Assembly (NCBI RefSeq): GCF_014205015.1 | Contig: NZ_JACHMO010000001.1 | Coordinates: forward strand, 4,588,001 to 4,652,000 | Source of the DNA: Saccharothrix ecbatanensis | Lineage (GTDB): Bacteria > Actinomycetota > Actinomycetes > Mycobacteriales > Pseudonocardiaceae | Reading direction: 5' to 3' | Length of the DNA: 64,000 nt | Notes under the pieces: model-generated | Told to the model about the DNA's origin: nothing | Seen by the model: the letters and a program-made list of their open reading frames with translations, nothing else | Database searches by the model: none | Shown: positions 44,647 through 52,116 of the stretch, piece by piece | Position numbering within the stretch: the first letter of the stretch is position 1 | How the letters are laid out: each line of letters opens with the position of its first letter | Position numbers and translations under genes: made by a program

Positions 44647-44662
44647 CGTACCAACGGGTACG
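44647..44662. promoter_or_regulatory. Palindrome CGTACC-N4-GGTACG between fabG and the divergent oxidoreductase
   Basis: Perfect 6-bp arms lie in the 107-bp divergent region. It may be an operator or promoter element for fabG; mycobacterial fabG1 also has a dedicated regulator. The assignment is tentative. Confidence 0.4.
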
Positions 44663-44696
44663 CCATCATCGGCCGGAGGTGGATCACAATCGGTCC

Positions 44697-47369
44697 GTGA
44701 CCGGTTTCGTCGAGCAACTCCGGACGGCGGTGGACGGCGACGTGCTCGCCGACCCGGCCGACCGCGCCCTCTACTCCGTCGACGCCTCCAACTACCGACA
44801 CGTGCCGTCGGTCGTGGTCAGGCCCCGGACGGTCGACGCGGTGGTGGCAGCGGTGGGGGTGGCGGCCGAGCACGGCGTGCCGATCACGAACCGCGGCGCG
44901 GGCACGTCGATCGCGGGGAACTCGGCGGGCGCCGGGATGGTGATCGACTTCTCGCGTTACCTCGACCAGGTGATCTCGGTCGACCCGGTCGAGCGGCTCG
45001 CGGTGGTCCGGCCGGGGGTGGTGCTGGACCGGCTCAACGACGCGGCCCGGCCGCACGGGCTGATCTTCGGGCCCGATCCGTCCACCCACTCGCGCTGCAC
45101 GCTCGGCGGGATGATCGGCAACGACGCGTGCGGCGCGCACTCCGTGGCGTGGGGCAAGACCAGCGACAACGTGCGGGCGCTCGACGTGCTGCTGGCCGAC
45201 GGCCGCCGGTTCGACACCCGCACTCCCCCGCCGCTGGACCTGCCGGACGTGGACCCGACGTGGTTCCCCGCGCTGGACCGGCGGGTGTCCGGGTACCGGC
45301 TGGACGCGTTGCCGGACCTGACCCGGGCGTTGGTCGGTTCGGAGGGCACCTGCGTGACCGTGCTGGGGGCGACTCTTCGCCTGGTGGAGGCCCCGACGCG
45401 GCGGGTGTTGGCGGTGCTCGGGTTCGACGGGCCGTACGACGCCGCCGACCTGGCCCCGGCGTTGCGCGAGCTGGACGTGCTCACGATCGAGGGCTTGAAC
45501 GCCGAGCTGGCACGGGCGGCGGGTGACTCGCGGCGGCTGCTGCCGCGCGGTGAGAGCTGGCTGTTCGTGGAGACGTCCGAGGACGTGGTCGCCCACGCCG
45601 CCGCCGCGCTCGCGCCGCACTCGGTGGTGGTGACCGATCCGGGGCGGCAGCGCGCGCTGTGGCGGGTGCGGGAGGACGGCGCGGGGCTGGCGACCCGGAT
45701 GGCGGACGGCGGCGAGGCGTGGTCCGGCTGGGAGGACGCGGCCGTTCCGCCCGAGCGGTTGGGCGCGTACCTGCGCGAGTTCGACGCGTTGCTGGCGGGG
45801 CACGGGCGGCGCGGCGTCACGTACGGGCATTACGGCGAGGGCTGCCTGCACGTGCGGATCGACTTCGACTTCAAGCAGGGGTACCGGTCCTTTGTGGAGG
45901 ACGCGGCGGACCTGGTGGTGGCGCACGGCGGGTCGTTGTCCGGCGAGCACGGCGACGGGCAGGCGCGTTCGGAGCTGCTGCCCCGGATGTACCCGCCGGC
46001 CGCGATCCGGGCGTTCGGGCGGTTCAAGGCGGCGTTCGACCCGGACGACCGGATGAACCCGGGGCGGATCGTCGCGCCGCTGAAGCTGGACGCCGACCTG
46101 CGCGTGCTGGTCGCTCCCCCGGTGATCCCGACGCGCGCGGCGTTGGCGTTGCATGCCGACGGTGGTGACTTTGCGGCGGCGACGCGGCGGTGCGTCGGCG
46201 TGGGCAAGTGCCTGAACACGTCCGGTGGGGTGATGTGCCCGAGCTACCGGGTGACGCGGGAGGAGAAGCACTCCACCCGTGGACGCGCGCGGCTGCTGTT
46301 CGAGATGTTGGGCGGGCAGGTGGTTCGCGGCGGGTGGCGGTCGGAGGAGGTGCGGGACGCGCTGGACCTGTGCCTGGGGTGCAAGGGGTGCAAGCGGGAC
46401 TGCCCGGTGGACGTGGACATGGCCACGTACAAGGCGGAGTTCCTGCACCACCACTACCGGCGTCGGGTGCGGCCGGCGGCGCACTACTCGATGGGCTGGC
46501 TGCCGCTGTGGTTGCGGCTGCGGTTGGTGAACCGGGTGAGCGCGCGGTTCGCCCGGTTCGGCGGGGTGGCCACCGAACGGCCGTTGCCCGTGCCGGTGCG
46601 GTCGTTCCAGTCGCGGTTCGCCGCTGTGGGGGGTGGTGATCGGGTGTTGCTGTTCCCGGACACGTTCACCAACTACTTCGAGCCGGGGATCGGGTTCGAC
46701 GCGGCGGCGGTGCTGGGGCACGTCGGTCAGGGGGTGGAGGTGCCTTCGGGGGCGGTGTGCTGCGGGTTGACGTGGTTCTCGACCGGGCAGTTGGGCGTGG
46801 CGCGGCGGGTGGTCCGGCGGACTGCCCGGGTGCTGCGGCCGTGGACGCGGGACGGTGTGCCGGTGGTCGGGTTGGAGCCGAGCTGCACGGCGTTCCTGCG
46901 TTCCGACGCGTTGGAGGTGGCGGGCGACGATCCGGACGTGGTGCGGCTGGCGGAGTCCGTGCGGACGTTCGCCGAGCACGTGTCGCCGTTGCTGGAGCCG
47001 TTGCCCGAGGTGTTGCCCGAGGTGTTGCCCGGGGCAGATCAGGCGGTCGTGCAGCCGCACTGCCACCAGTACGCGGAGATGGGCTTGGACGCCGACCGTG
47101 AGCTGTTGACGAAGGCCGGGGTCACGGCGTCTCTGCTGGAGGGCTGCTGCGGCCTGGCCGGGAACTTCGGCTTCGAACGCGGCCACTACGACGTGTCGAT
47201 GGCGGTGGGCGAGGAAACGTTGTTCCCCGCCGTGCGCGCCGCCCACGCCGACACCGCGATCGTCGCCGACGGCTTCAGCTGCCGCACCCAGGTCCGCCAC
47301 GGCTCGTCCGCCGACCCCGTGCACACGGCCACGTTGATCAGGCAGCGGCTCGGCCTTCACACCCCGTGA
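44697..47369 (+). CDS. FAD-linked and Fe-S D-lactate-dehydrogenase-type oxidoreductase
   Basis: This is an 890-residue fusion. An N-terminal FAD-binding type 4 domain (TNRGAGTSIAGNSAGAG, GPDPSTHSRCTLGGMIGNDA) is followed by an FAD-oxidase C domain (SGEHGDGQARSELLPRMY) and a 4Fe-4S segment (CVGVGKCLNTSGGVMCPSYR; LCLGCKGCKRDCPVDVDM). A C-terminal CCG-type region has AVCCGLTW and LEGCCGLAGNFG. The layout matches GlcD-GlcF/Dld-II fusions oxidising 2-hydroxyacids at the membrane. GTG 44697 is the likely start. A 12-bp repeat encodes LPEVLPEVLP near residue 770. The stop lies in the inverted repeat at 47366. Confidence 0.88.
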   Translation: MTGFVEQLRTAVDGDVLADPADRALYSVDASNYRHVPSVVVRPRTVDAVVAAVGVAAEHGVPITNRGAGTSIAGNSAGAGMVIDFSRYLDQVISVDPVERLAVVRPGVVLDRLNDAARPHGLIFGPDPSTHSRCTLGGMIGNDACGAHSVAWGKTSDNVRALDVLLADGRRFDTRTPPPLDLPDVDPTWFPALDRRVSGYRLDALPDLTRALVGSEGTCVTVLGATLRLVEAPTRRVLAVLGFDGPYDAADLAPALRELDVLTIEGLNAELARAAGDSRRLLPRGESWLFVETSEDVVAHAAAALAPHSVVVTDPGRQRALWRVREDGAGLATRMADGGEAWSGWEDAAVPPERLGAYLREFDALLAGHGRRGVTYGHYGEGCLHVRIDFDFKQGYRSFVEDAADLVVAHGGSLSGEHGDGQARSELLPRMYPPAAIRAFGRFKAAFDPDDRMNPGRIVAPLKLDADLRVLVAPPVIPTRAALALHADGGDFAAATRRCVGVGKCLNTSGGVMCPSYRVTREEKHSTRGRARLLFEMLGGQVVRGGWRSEEVRDALDLCLGCKGCKRDCPVDVDMATYKAEFLHHHYRRRVRPAAHYSMGWLPLWLRLRLVNRVSARFARFGGVATERPLPVPVRSFQSRFAAVGGGDRVLLFPDTFTNYFEPGIGFDAAAVLGHVGQGVEVPSGAVCCGLTWFSTGQLGVARRVVRRTARVLRPWTRDGVPVVGLEPSCTAFLRSDALEVAGDDPDVVRLAESVRTFAEHVSPLLEPLPEVLPEVLPGADQAVVQPHCHQYAEMGLDADRELLTKAGVTASLLEGCCGLAGNFGFERGHYDVSMAVGEETLFPAVRAAHADTAIVADGFSCRTQVRHGSSADPVHTATLIRQRLGLHTP

Positions 47370-47558
47370 GTCCTACGTTCAGAACGCGTGAGTCGTACCT
47401 TCAGGACCACCGTGTCCTACGTTCCCGTACCCCGAATTCAACGCTCAGAACAGCTCGAGCCGGCCAACCCGCGTTCTGAGCGTTGAATTCGGGGGTCCTG
47501 AACGTAGGACACGGTGGTTCTGAACGTACGACTCGCGGGGTCTGAACGTAGGACTCAC
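47366..47558. repeat. Long inverted repeat (2 x 86 bp) spanning the stops of two convergent genes
   Basis: The left arm 47366-47451 and right arm 47473-47558 pair along their whole length around a 21-nt loop. The innermost 22 bp (47430-47451 with 47473-47494) pair perfectly. The outer parts consist of repeated units of the form GTCCTACGTTCAG or its complement, with a few mismatches. The outermost bases GTGAG/CTCAC contain the TGA of the oxidoreductase and the TGA of the TetR gene. It may act as a strong bidirectional terminator or be a mobile REP-like element. Confidence 0.93.
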
Positions 47559-48079
47559 GGGTGGATGCCGGTTAGGGCGAGGGTGAGCAGGCGGTCGGCT
47601 TCGGTGGGGTCGCCCTCGGTGGACAGCGACACGGCGTTCGCCAGCTTGAGCAGGTCGACCGCGGTGACGTCGGCACGGACGTCGCCGGCGCGTTGGGCGG
47701 CGGACACCAGGTGGTCGGCGGCGGTGATGATCATCCGGTGGCAGGTGGCGCCCAGGGACGGGTCCGCGCCGCGCATCAGGGACGCGGCCAGGCCCCGGTT
47801 CGCCGCCGCGTGCCGGCTGACCGCACGGAGCCAGGCGACCAGCGCGGGTCCGGGCTCCAGATCAGCGGAACGGGCCCGGTCGCACAGCGCCTCGACCCGG
47901 CCTCGGAACACCGCTTCCAACAACGCCTGACGGGTCTGGAAGTGGCGGTGCAGGGTGGCCGAACCGACCCCCGCCCGCCGGGCGATCTCCTCCAGTGACG
48001 CGTCCGCGCCCTGCTCGGCGATCGTCTCCCCCGCGACCGTGACGATCCGCTCCTGGTTGCGGCGCGCGTCGGCACGCAT
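47555..48079 (-). CDS. TetR-family repressor
   Basis: This is a 174-residue regulator. The helix-turn-helix spans about residues 8-55 (IVTVAGETIAEQGADASLEE and VGSATLHRHFQTRQALLEAV). A helical ligand domain follows. ATG 48079 is divergent from the NmrA-like gene, with an 18-bp dyad between them. Its stop lies in the end of the long inverted repeat. Confidence 0.9.
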   Translation of the reverse strand: MRADARRNQERIVTVAGETIAEQGADASLEEIARRAGVGSATLHRHFQTRQALLEAVFRGRVEALCDRARSADLEPGPALVAWLRAVSRHAAANRGLAASLMRGADPSLGATCHRMIITAADHLVSAAQRAGDVRADVTAVDLLKLANAVSLSTEGDPTEADRLLTLALTGIHP

Positions 48080-48107
48080 CGTCGGCTCCTCCCGATAGCC
48101 CGCTTAA

Positions 48108-48125
48108 CCCACTGGACTAAGTGGG
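48108..48125. promoter_or_regulatory. TetR-type operator CCCACT-N6-AGTGGG
   Basis: Perfect 6-bp arms in the divergent promoter. Related sequence CAAGTGGGGGGCCACCCCGCTTA recurs in part at 48152-48174 (shared CCCGCTTAA and AGTGGGG elements), so two binding sites are possible. Confidence 0.6.
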
Positions 48126-48186
48126 GTGGTCCTCCATATCGTACGACCCGACAAGTGGGGGGCCACCCCGCTTAAGAGGAGGACCC

Positions 48187-49062
48187 GTGGACAAGACGAT
48201 TGCGGTGGTCGGCGCGACCGGACTCCAGGGCCGGGCCGTGACGACCCGCCTGCTGGCCGACGGCTGGCACGTGCGCGCACTGACCCGGGACCCGGACAAG
48301 GCGAACACGAAGGCAACGCCGGTGCGGGCGGAGATGGACGACGTGGACTCCCTGACCGCCGCGATGAACGGCGCGCACGGCGTGTTCAGCGTGCAGCCGA
48401 CCGTCGGCTCACCGGGCACGACGCCGGACTTCACCACCGAGGACGAAGTCCGCTGGGGCGTCAACGTCGCCGAAGCCGCACGCCGCGCCGGTGTGGCGCA
48501 CTTGGTGTTCAGCTCCGTCGCCGGCACGGGCCGCCACGACACCGAACGCCTCCCGGTCAACCTCGTCAGCAAGCACCGGATCGAGCGGCACATCGCGCAC
48601 CTTGGCCTGCCCGCCACCATCCTGCGCCCGGTCTCCTTCATGGAGAACTTCACCGGCGGCTACGCCCTGCGTGACGGCACGGTCTCCACCGGCATGGCGC
48701 CGCACATCCCACAGCAGTTCATCGCCGTGGACGACGTCGCGGTGTTCGTGGCGCTGGCGTTCGCCGAGCCGCACGCCTGGATCGGCCGCACGGAGGACCT
48801 CGCGGGCGACGAGGTCACCCCGGCCGAGGTCGCCGCCGCCATCTCCGCCGCGACCGGCCGCACCATGCCGTACGAGCAGGTCCCGATCGAGCTGATCAGG
48901 CAGGTGAACGAGGACTTCGCGCACGCCAACGAATGGCTGAACCACCGCGGCTACCGGGCCGACGTCGCGGCCACCCGCCGCCTGCACCCCGGCCTGCTTG
49001 ACCTGCGCACTTGGCTCACGACCACCGGTGTGGCGTCGATCACGGCGTTCCTGGCGAGGTGA
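48187..49062 (+). CDS. NmrA-like NAD(P)-binding protein
   Basis: This is a 291-residue atypical SDR. It has the cofactor motif IAVVGATGLQGRAVTTRLLA (about residues 5-24) and VRALTRDPDK. No Tyr-x3-Lys pair is seen, as usual for NmrA-type proteins, which often sense NAD(P) or act on quinones. GTG 48187 follows GAGGAGG. It is divergent from and probably repressed by the TetR protein. Confidence 0.87.
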   Translation: MDKTIAVVGATGLQGRAVTTRLLADGWHVRALTRDPDKANTKATPVRAEMDDVDSLTAAMNGAHGVFSVQPTVGSPGTTPDFTTEDEVRWGVNVAEAARRAGVAHLVFSSVAGTGRHDTERLPVNLVSKHRIERHIAHLGLPATILRPVSFMENFTGGYALRDGTVSTGMAPHIPQQFIAVDDVAVFVALAFAEPHAWIGRTEDLAGDEVTPAEVAAAISAATGRTMPYEQVPIELIRQVNEDFAHANEWLNHRGYRADVAATRRLHPGLLDLRTWLTTTGVASITAFLAR

Positions 49063-49129
49063 ACCGAACCTAAAGAACTCCTTAAGCGCACTTTGTGCCG
49101 ACACGTCGTTTCCGGTCCACTACGCACCC

Positions 49130-50692
49130 ATGACCACAAGTCCACCGGTTTCATCGGTCCTCGCGGCCGAGGGCGGCACACTGTCCACGGTCGAGCAAGC
49201 CATCAACAACGCGTTCACGCCGATCTCCGAAGCCGTCTCGGGCTTCATCTTCGCCGAGATCACCGTCTTCGGCGTGACCTTCCCCTGGATCGTCGGCTGG
49301 CTGGTGCTGGCCGCCACCGTCTTCACCGCGTACTTCGGCGTCATCCAGCTCCGCGGCTTCGGCATGGCGCTGCGGATCGTGCGCGGCAAGCACAGCAAGC
49401 CGGACGACCCCGGCGAGATCAGCCACTTCCAGGCGCTCAGCTCGGCCGTGTCGGGCACCGTCGGCCTCGGCAACATCGCCGGTGTCGGCGTCGCGGTGAC
49501 CATCGGCGGCGCGGGCGCGACGTTCTGGATGATCCTGTGCGGCCTGCTCGGCATGTGCACGAAGTTCGTCGAGTGCACGCTCGGCGTGAAGTACCGGGAC
49601 GTGCACGAGGACGGCTCGGTGTCCGGCGGCCCCATGCACTACCTGCGCAAGGGCCTGGCCGAGCGGTTCCCCAACGCGGCCGGGCGCGGTGTCGGGCGGG
49701 TGCTCGCCGTCGGCGCGGCGATCATGATCCTGTTCTTCGGGATCGCCGGCGGCAACATGTTCCAGGCCAACCAGACGTTCGCGCAGCTCCGCTCGGTGAC
49801 GGGCGGCGCGGACGGCTTCCTCGGCGGCGACGGCGCGGCGCTCGTGTTCGGCATCATCCTGGCCGTGGTGGTCGGCGCGGTCATCATCGGCGGCATCAAG
49901 TCCATCGGCCGGGTCACCGGCAAGCTGGTGCCCTCGATGGCGATCGTCTACGTCACCGCGTGCCTCATCGTGATCCTCTTGAACATCACCACGATCCCGA
50001 CCGCGATCGGCGAGATCATCAGCGGCGCGTTCAGCGCCGACAGCGTCGCGGGAGGCGCTATCGGCGCGATGATCGTCGGGTTCCAGCGGGCCGCGTTCTC
50101 GAACGAGGCGGGCCTCGGTTCGGCGTCCATCGCGCACTCCGCGGTGAAGACCCGCCGTCCGGTCACCGAGGGGTACGTGGCGCTGCTCGAACCCTTCATC
50201 GACACCGTCGTCATCTGCACGATGACCGCGCTGACCATCGTGGTGGCCCAGACCCAGTTCTGGAAGGACGCCCAGGCGACGGTCGCGGCGGGCGGGCCGC
50301 GGCCGGACGGCGTCACGGTCACCTCGGAGTCGTTCGGCACGGTGCTGCCGTGGTTCCCGTACGTGCTGACGGTGGCGGTGGTGCTGTTCGCCGTGTCCAC
50401 GATCATCACGTGGAGCTACTACGGCGAGAAGGCGTGGGTCTACCTGTTCGGCAAGAGCAAGGGCAGCGAGACCGCCTACCGCGTGCTGTTCTGCGCGTTC
50501 ACCGTGGTCGGCTCGGTGCTCACGCTGGGCAGCGTGCTGGACTTCGCCGACGCGGTGCTGTTCGCGCTGGCGCTGTTCAACATCATCGGGCTGTACCTGC
50601 TCGCGCCGGTGGTGAAGCGGGAGCTGAAGGCGTTCCGCGCGTCGCTCGCGGAGGAGCGCGCGCAGGCGGAGGCCGATCTGGAGCTGAAGTGA
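49130..50692 (+). CDS. Alanine/glycine:cation symporter (AgcS)
   Basis: This is a 520-residue transporter of the AgcS family that imports alanine or glycine with Na+. It has about 10 to 11 membrane segments with the signatures SGTVGLGNIAGVGVAVTIGG and FSNEAGLGSASIAHSAV. The charged C-terminal tail is short. ATG 49130 is chosen from the position of the first conserved residues; the ribosome-binding site is weak. A terminator hairpin follows at 50699. Confidence 0.94.
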   Translation: MTTSPPVSSVLAAEGGTLSTVEQAINNAFTPISEAVSGFIFAEITVFGVTFPWIVGWLVLAATVFTAYFGVIQLRGFGMALRIVRGKHSKPDDPGEISHFQALSSAVSGTVGLGNIAGVGVAVTIGGAGATFWMILCGLLGMCTKFVECTLGVKYRDVHEDGSVSGGPMHYLRKGLAERFPNAAGRGVGRVLAVGAAIMILFFGIAGGNMFQANQTFAQLRSVTGGADGFLGGDGAALVFGIILAVVVGAVIIGGIKSIGRVTGKLVPSMAIVYVTACLIVILLNITTIPTAIGEIISGAFSADSVAGGAIGAMIVGFQRAAFSNEAGLGSASIAHSAVKTRRPVTEGYVALLEPFIDTVVICTMTALTIVVAQTQFWKDAQATVAAGGPRPDGVTVTSESFGTVLPWFPYVLTVAVVLFAVSTIITWSYYGEKAWVYLFGKSKGSETAYRVLFCAFTVVGSVLTLGSVLDFADAVLFALALFNIIGLYLLAPVVKRELKAFRASLAEERAQAEADLELK

Positions 50693-50698
50693 CCGGAC

Positions 50699-50727
50699 GG
50701 GTGGCGGCCCACAGCGCGCCGCCACCC
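50699..50727. terminator. Hairpin terminator between AgcS and cutA
   Basis: A perfect 10-bp stem (GGGTGGCGGC with GCCGCCACCC) and a 9-nt loop lie between convergent genes. Confidence 0.8.
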
Positions 50728-50730
50728 TCC

Positions 50731-50764
50731 CGGCACGCTCAGGCCTCCGGCACGCTCAGGCTTC
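50731..50764. repeat. Two 17-bp tandem units spanning the cutA stop
   Basis: cggcacgctcaggcctc is followed by cggcacgctcaggcttc. Each unit contains, on the minus strand, Glu-Ala-stop. This is a duplicated gene end like that of mshC. Confidence 0.88.
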
Positions 50765-51085
50765 CGGCCGGGTCTCCGACGTGATCCACTCCAGGTAGTC
50801 GGTATTGCCGCCGAGCACCGGCAGCGCCACCACCTCGGGCACGTCGTACGTGTGCCGCGCCTTGACGAACTCGGTCAGCTCGTCCACCCGGTCGTAGGCG
50901 GTCTTGATCCAGAGCTGCCACTCGCGGTCGTCCCGCACCTCGCCGTCCCACCGGTAGACGCTGCGGATCGGGCCGCTGACCTGCACGCACGCCGCCAGGC
51001 GCGCCTCCACGACGGCCCGCGCCAACGTGCCCGCCGCGTCCTCGCTGTCGGTGGTGGTGATGACCACGACGTGGTTGTCGCTCAT
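50756..51085 (-). CDS. cutA: CutA1 divalent-cation tolerance protein
   Basis: This 109-residue, ferredoxin-like trimeric protein is linked to copper and divalent-cation tolerance. Landmarks are VVVITTTDSEDAAGTLARAV, RLAACVQVSGPIRSVYRWDG, EWQLWIKTA and YDVPEVVALPV. ATG 51085 is used. Its role in actinomycetes is not settled. Confidence 0.93.
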   Translation of the reverse strand: MSDNHVVVITTTDSEDAAGTLARAVVEARLAACVQVSGPIRSVYRWDGEVRDDREWQLWIKTAYDRVDELTEFVKARHTYDVPEVVALPVLGGNTDYLEWITSETRPEA

Positions 51086-51113
51086 CCACCGGAGGGTAGC
51101 GCCAGAGGCGCGA

Positions 51114-52115
51114 TCAGCGCGGCGCCGTGCTCGTCCGCTCGGTGAGGCGGGGAGGCAGCAGCGTCAACGGCGGGGTCGGGATCCGGTCCAGCTTGGCCAT
51201 CAGCAGCGCGACCGCGTGCTGGCCCAACTGCTCGGCGGGCACGGCGACCGAGGTCAGCGGCGGCATCAGCCGGTCGGCCTGGTCGTCCGGGCAGATCGCG
51301 ATCACCGCGATGTCGTCGGGCACCTTGCGGCCCGACGACCGCAGCACCTCGACCACGGACGGCAGCGCGGCCTCGTTGTGCACCACCAGGGCGGTGACGG
51401 ACGGGTGCCGCTCCAGCAAGCCGGTGATCGCCACCCGGACCGACTCGTGGTCGGTGTCGGTGGGCAGGGTGGTCGACGAGACGTCCCGGCGCATCGCCGC
51501 GGCGCTGAACCCGGCCATCGTGCGGTGGGCGAACCCGGTGTCGCGCTGGTAGACGGCCCGCGGCGCGCCGACCAGCGCCACGTACCTGTGCCCGAGATCG
51601 GCCAGGTGGTCCACGCACCGCGAGCCCGCCTCGGCGAAGTCCAGGTCCACGCAGGTCAGCCCGGCCGCGTCGGCGGGGAAGCCGATGAGCACCGACGGCC
51701 GGTCCAGCTCGCGCAGCACCGGCACGCGCTCGTCGTGCATCTCCACGTCCATCACCAGCAGCCCGTCGACCTGGGCGCTGCCCGCCACCCGGCGCAGTCC
51801 CGCCGCGCCCTGGTCTGCGGTCACCAGCAGCACGTCGTGTTCGTGCCGGCGAGCCGCGTTGGCGACCGCGACGACGAACTGCATCAGCACCGGCATGTGC
51901 ATGCCCTCACGCATCGGCAGCACCAGCGCCAGCACGTTGGCACGGTTGCTCGCCAGCGACCGCGCGCCCGCATGGGGGTGGTAGCCCAGCGCCCGCACGC
52001 TCGCCTCGACCCTGGCCTTGGTGGCCGAGGAGATCGAGCGGCGGCCCGTGAGCACATAGGACACCGTGCTCGGCGCGACCCCGGCGTGCCGGGCGACGTC
52101 GGCGATCGTGACCAC
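51114..52115 (-). CDS. LacI-family repressor of the GH3 gene
   Basis: This is a 333-residue LacI regulator. The N-terminal helix-turn-helix and hinge are VTIADVARHAGVAPSTVSYV and ALGYHPHAGARSLASN. A periplasmic-binding-protein-like sugar domain follows (VDGLLVMDVEM, AVIAICPDDQADRLMPPLTS). GTG 52115 follows GGGAGG and lies just before the GH3 stop, so the two form one operon. CGAA/TTCG palindromes at 54665-54841 are its likely sites, making the operon self-regulated by a sugar released by the GH3. Confidence 0.92.
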   Translation of the reverse strand: MVTIADVARHAGVAPSTVSYVLTGRRSISSATKARVEASVRALGYHPHAGARSLASNRANVLALVLPMREGMHMPVLMQFVVAVANAARRHEHDVLLVTADQGAAGLRRVAGSAQVDGLLVMDVEMHDERVPVLRELDRPSVLIGFPADAAGLTCVDLDFAEAGSRCVDHLADLGHRYVALVGAPRAVYQRDTGFAHRTMAGFSAAAMRRDVSSTTLPTDTDHESVRVAITGLLERHPSVTALVVHNEAALPSVVEVLRSSGRKVPDDIAVIAICPDDQADRLMPPLTSVAVPAEQLGQHAVALLMAKLDRIPTPPLTLLPPRLTERTSTAPR

Positions 52116-52116
52116 G

